A DNA stretch of 39,624 nucleotides, from positions 1-39,624 of the forward strand of contig JAFTLM010000005.1 in NCBI GenBank assembly GCA_017455945.1, read 5' to 3'. Within the stretch, counting starts at the first letter, position 1, and the number at the start of each line of letters is the position of its first letter. Below the pieces are notes generated by a model. The model saw nothing but the letters and a program-made list of their open reading frames with translations, made no database searches and was not told the DNA's origin. The translations under genes and the position numbers were made by a program. The DNA comes from Clostridia bacterium. GTDB lineage: Bacteria; Bacillota; Clostridia; Oscillospirales; CAG-272. Below are positions 37,320 to 39,624 of this stretch, piece after piece.

Positions 37320-37622
37320 ATGAGATTAGGTAGTACACCAAAACACGAATTTACACTTCCGTTTGATGTTTATTTTGTTAAAGAGTTTAAGGTGACATAC
37401 AAGCAGAACAATAAAATCATTCTTGAAAAGTATTTAAGCGATTTTGAAGCAAACGACAACACATTGTCGGTAACACTCACGCAAGAGGAAACATTTTTAT
37501 TTATAGAGGGCGTAAATGTCGAAGTTCAAGCAAGAGTATTGACAACCGAAGGGGATGTATTGGCGAGCAACATTCGAATCATAACGGCTGAAAGATGTCT
37601 TGATAGAGAGGTGCTTGAATGA
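37320..37622 (+). CDS. small beta-rich protein after portal
   Basis: 100 residues from ATG 37320 behind GGAGGTGC. Beta-strand-rich ('HEFTLPFDVYFVKEFKVTYKQNNKIILEKY', 'VNVEVQARVLTTEGDVL'), ending in an acidic and basic mix. It opens the 37320-38916 cassette, coupled to the collagen-like gene by 4-base overlap. Possible adaptor anchoring the next protein; no family recognised. Confidence 0.65.
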   Translation: MRLGSTPKHEFTLPFDVYFVKEFKVTYKQNNKIILEKYLSDFEANDNTLSVTLTQEETFLFIEGVNVEVQARVLTTEGDVLASNIRIITAERCLDREVLE

Positions 37623-38074
37623 AACTGAATTTATCATTTGAGCAAAACCAACAAAATATAAACGTTCCTTTTTCAGAAAGTGGAGGGCAATTTAGCGCTG
37701 GCTTTGGTGAGACCTCTGTTCTGCACGATGGACAAAACGGTGCAACTTTTATTCCCGCCGTATCGGCCGAGGGTGTTATATCTTGGACTAATGATCGAGA
37801 GTTACCTAATCCGCCACCCGTAAATATCAAGGGCGAAAAGGGAGAAAAAGGCGAACAAGGGGAAAGAGGGCTGCAAGGTATTCAAGGCGAACGTGGCGCG
37901 GATGGCGCAAATGGTAAAGACGGGTCGAACGGCAAAGATGGCGCGAAAGGCGATAAGGGCGACGCGGGCTATACTCCTCAACGTGGCGTTGACTATTGGA
38001 CTGAAACCGACAAAGCCGAAATGGTTCAAGCCGTTATTTCCGCATTGCCTAATGCAGAGGGGGTTGGATTTTAA
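37619..38074 (+). CDS. collagen-like repeat protein
   Basis: 151 residues. Residues about 70-118 are a run of Gly-X-Y triplets ('GEKGEKGEQGERG', 'GADGANGKDGSNGKDGAKG'), a collagen-like triple helix. The end 'GYTPQRGVDYWTETDKAEMVQAV' is a trimer-adjacent motif seen in phage fibre proteins. The N-terminal part 'LSFEQNQQNINVPFSESGG' looks like an anchoring beta domain. It would trimerise and protrude from the particle. Start overlaps the preceding gene. Confidence 0.8.
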   Translation: MKLNLSFEQNQQNINVPFSESGGQFSAGFGETSVLHDGQNGATFIPAVSAEGVISWTNDRELPNPPPVNIKGEKGEKGEQGERGLQGIQGERGADGANGKDGSNGKDGAKGDKGDAGYTPQRGVDYWTETDKAEMVQAVISALPNAEGVGF

Positions 38075-38916
38075 TGTCGAAATATGTCATTGATGGGGAG
38101 ACCCTTTCCGCTATTGCCGATAGCATCCGAGACAAGAAAGGCACTACGGCAAATATCAACCCCGAAAATATGCCCGCCGAAATCGCAAGTATTGAAACTG
38201 GCGGTGGCGATTCGACTATGGAAGATGGGCTTATTACAAGAACACTTACGGAATACAAAAACAATCGTGTGGCTATTGTAGGTTCTTATGCGCTATCAAA
38301 TGTCGAATCTCTTGAAAAAGTCACTCTTCCTATGGCTGAAACATTGGGGACTTATGCTTTTGCTAACGATGCTTCGTTAAAAAGGATAGACATTCTTGGG
38401 GGCGGTACACTTTCGGGTTCTATTACGTCATCCTGCCTATTGAATTGCGAAAACCTTAATGAAATTATTATGCGTAACGAGAACGCAGTAACAAAACTTC
38501 AATCGTTATTGTTCCCGTTTTATGCAGGGGAAGCAAACATCACAAGAAACTTCACCCGCGCTCAATGGAACAAATATGGTAAGGTGGGTCACTTGGAAAA
38601 TTGGTCGGGGCTAACTATACGAATTAAAGGCAGTATTACTTATTTCACGGGAACGGTAACAGATGAAGATTCAAAGCCCGTTTGGTTGTTCGGTCAGTAT
38701 GAAGCCAGTACCGCCCGATTGAAAACATTGGCATTGGTGGAAACAGAGGAAGAAGCAAATGCACTAATGCTCCAATATGCAGAGCAGTTTGCAGATGGAG
38801 GGTGCAAGTTTTATGTTCCGTCATCTATGGTGGCTTCATACAAATCGGCAGCGAATTGGTCTACCTATACAAATCAAATTCGAGCAATCGAAGATTATCC
38901 CGAAATAAGCGGATAA
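38074..38916 (+). CDS. BspA-type leucine-rich-repeat surface protein
   Basis: 280 residues, ATG overlapping the collagen-like stop. N-terminal 'YVIDGETLSAIADSIRDKKGTTANINPENMPAEI' is typical of phage appendage proteins. Residues 60-190 hold LRR_5/BspA-type repeats ('AIVGSYALSNVESLEKVTLPMAETLGTYAFANDASLKRI'). The C-terminal 'KFYVPSSMVASYKSAANWSTYTNQIRAI' is the capping motif seen in BspA proteins. It likely binds a host or surface ligand. Together with the collagen-like stalk it may form a head or tail fibre. Confidence 0.8.
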   Translation: MSKYVIDGETLSAIADSIRDKKGTTANINPENMPAEIASIETGGGDSTMEDGLITRTLTEYKNNRVAIVGSYALSNVESLEKVTLPMAETLGTYAFANDASLKRIDILGGGTLSGSITSSCLLNCENLNEIIMRNENAVTKLQSLLFPFYAGEANITRNFTRAQWNKYGKVGHLENWSGLTIRIKGSITYFTGTVTDEDSKPVWLFGQYEASTARLKTLALVETEEEANALMLQYAEQFADGGCKFYVPSSMVASYKSAANWSTYTNQIRAIEDYPEISG

Positions 38917-38963
38917 CCGACCAAGCATTAGAGAGGATTTTGGCAGGGCAATAATACACCACG

Positions 38964-38996
38964 ATACCGAAAACATTTCTGTTTTCGGTATTTTTT
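38964..38996 (+). terminator. strong intrinsic terminator
   Basis: 11-bp stem ATACCGAAAAC/GTTTTCGGTAT with a 6-base loop followed by six more Ts. Confidence 0.93.
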
Positions 38997-39029
38997 GTGA
39001 AAAATTAAAAAAAGTTTTGAAAAAAGGTA

Positions 39030-39058
39030 TTGACAAAGTAATTACAATATGTTATAAT
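39030..39058 (+). promoter_or_regulatory. promoter of the right-end small-gene operon
   Basis: TTGACA at 39030-39035, 17-base spacer, TATAAT at 39053-39058. A weak AAGGT/ACCTT hairpin (39067-39083) and AGAAAGAAAGAGGT leader follow. Confidence 0.9.
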
Positions 39059-39106
39059 ATAGGTGTAAGGTAGATAAGACCTTGCAGAAAGAAAGAGGTG
39101 TAAAAT

Positions 39107-39316
39107 ATGGCAGAGTACAAAATCAGCTCTTATACGGAGCAAAAACTTGACAGCAGAACGCTGACGCCGACAGGAAGGAAAAAAACAAAATACTGTATTT
39201 ATAAGAAAATTTTTCCCTTCCCGAACAAATCCATATTTCTTTGGGAAACAGTAAAAGATAACCTCAAAACCAAAGAAGAAGCGGAAATGTTTTTGGAAGA
39301 TTTGAAAGGAGAATAA
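39107..39316 (+). CDS. small hypothetical protein
   Basis: 69 residues behind AGAAAGAAAGAGGT. Basic N-terminal two-thirds ('RTLTPTGRKKTKYCIYKKIFPF') and an acidic C-terminal helix ('LKTKEEAEMFLEDLKGE'). One base separates it from the next gene. Family not recognised. Confidence 0.65.
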   Translation: MAEYKISSYTEQKLDSRTLTPTGRKKTKYCIYKKIFPFPNKSIFLWETVKDNLKTKEEAEMFLEDLKGE

Positions 39317-39317
39317 A

Positions 39318-39581
39318 ATGAGCAAAAATTACATTGAGGCAAATATGCTTATAGATAAAGGGTTTGTTCTTGCAAAAGTAAAAACAAATAAAAGCGGAGA
39401 AGTTATAGAGTTTATGACAGTAAATATACAAGATGCGCCGTGCGTTGATTTGGAACAAATAAAAGCGGAATTGGCAAAAGAAATATTTGAAAAGGTTGAA
39501 GAGTGCGTAATCGGAACTATTGAGCCGAGCTTTGTTCAGTTGAGAGATGAATATATAACTCCACACAGAAAGGAGAATTGA
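39318..39581 (+). CDS. small hypothetical protein
   Basis: 87 residues after AAAGGAG. N-terminal strands ('MSKNYIEANMLIDKGFVLAKVKTN'), then 'IQDAPCVDLEQIKAELAKEIFEKVEECVI'. Nothing identifies a function; it belongs to the small-gene operon that seems to continue into 1-2581. Confidence 0.6.
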   Translation: MSKNYIEANMLIDKGFVLAKVKTNKSGEVIEFMTVNIQDAPCVDLEQIKAELAKEIFEKVEECVIGTIEPSFVQLRDEYITPHRKEN

Positions 39582-39583
39582 TT

Positions 39584-39624
39584 TTGAAAAAAGAAACATT
39601 CCAAATGCGAATAAGCAATGACAC
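39584..39624 (+). CDS. partial gene cut by the window edge
   Basis: TTG 39584 behind AAAGGAGAATT; about 13 codons (KKETFQMRISND) before the window ends. If base 39624 joins base 1, the frame continues without a stop into the zinc-ribbon gene at 41-241. The TTG is the only plausible start near the ribosome site. Confidence 0.5.
   Translation, partial: MKKETFQMRISND

Overview
This AT-rich window reads as almost all, and possibly all, of a tailed double-stranded DNA phage genome of siphovirus type. The host is probably a low-GC Gram-positive bacterium of the Clostridia, perhaps from the gut. Evidence for the host: strong AGGAGG-type ribosome sites, frequent GTG and TTG starts, textbook TTGACA-N17-TATAAT promoters, and a structural cassette of the Listeria A118 type (SPP1-like portal, Phage_min_cap2, GP20 scaffold, minor capsid set, Gp15, long tape measure). 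Every convincing gene lies on the + strand. The open frame at the right edge (39584 onward) continues in phase, with no stop, into the gene at the left edge. This suggests a circular or circularly permuted contig, but does not prove it.

Layout. 1-2581: small zinc-ribbon and membrane genes, then the minor head protein. 2582-3070: AT-rich intergenic region with repeats and a promoter. 3071-5023: operon of small accessory genes (YopX-like, ribbon-helix-helix-like) lying between head genes. 5031-10347: scaffold, major capsid, connectors, tail tube, tail chaperone and Gp15. 10364-18146: tape measure, distal tail proteins, an S74-terminated tail protein, and a large BppU fibre carrying an M14 zinc-carboxypeptidase domain. 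18298-18856: holin-like pair. 18973-23680: late accessory block (DUF4406, sigma-region-4-like protein, papain-like protein, Gln-rich, Cys/Gly-rich and Arg/Gly-rich proteins) split by strong terminators. 23762-30305: DNA metabolism (Sak4-like ATPase, DUF669 ssDNA-binding candidate, GIY-YIG nuclease, dATP/dGTP diphosphohydrolase-like protein, ThyX-like protein, CHC2 zinc finger, VirE-type helicase). 30306-30712: second repeat-rich intergenic region. 30713-32722: small genes, one frame-disrupted gene, a tRNA-Gln-like gene and a membrane protein. 32808-37318: ParB-methyltransferase, terminase subunits, SprT-like metallopeptidase candidate and portal. 37320-38916: collagen-like and leucine-rich-repeat cassette. 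38964-39624: terminator, promoter and small genes.

How it works together. Portal, terminase, capsid and tail genes supply the virion. Primase-like and VirE proteins with the Sak4/DUF669 pair would start and support replication using the host polymerase. The nucleotide enzymes may reshape the dNTP pool. I see no integrase, CI-like repressor, excisionase or recognisable endolysin, so the phage looks virulent or its control and lysis genes are unfamiliar.

Most notable: (1) a 42-bp intergenic element with an inverted repeat, present twice 27.7 kb apart, each copy just upstream of a strong promoter; (2) a complete M14 peptidase site on a tail fibre; (3) a tRNA-Gln-like gene whose flanks can form two mutually exclusive helices; (4) attenuator-like leaders before the primase and nuclease genes; (5) a small gene whose neighbours and sequence show it is broken by a one-base shift.
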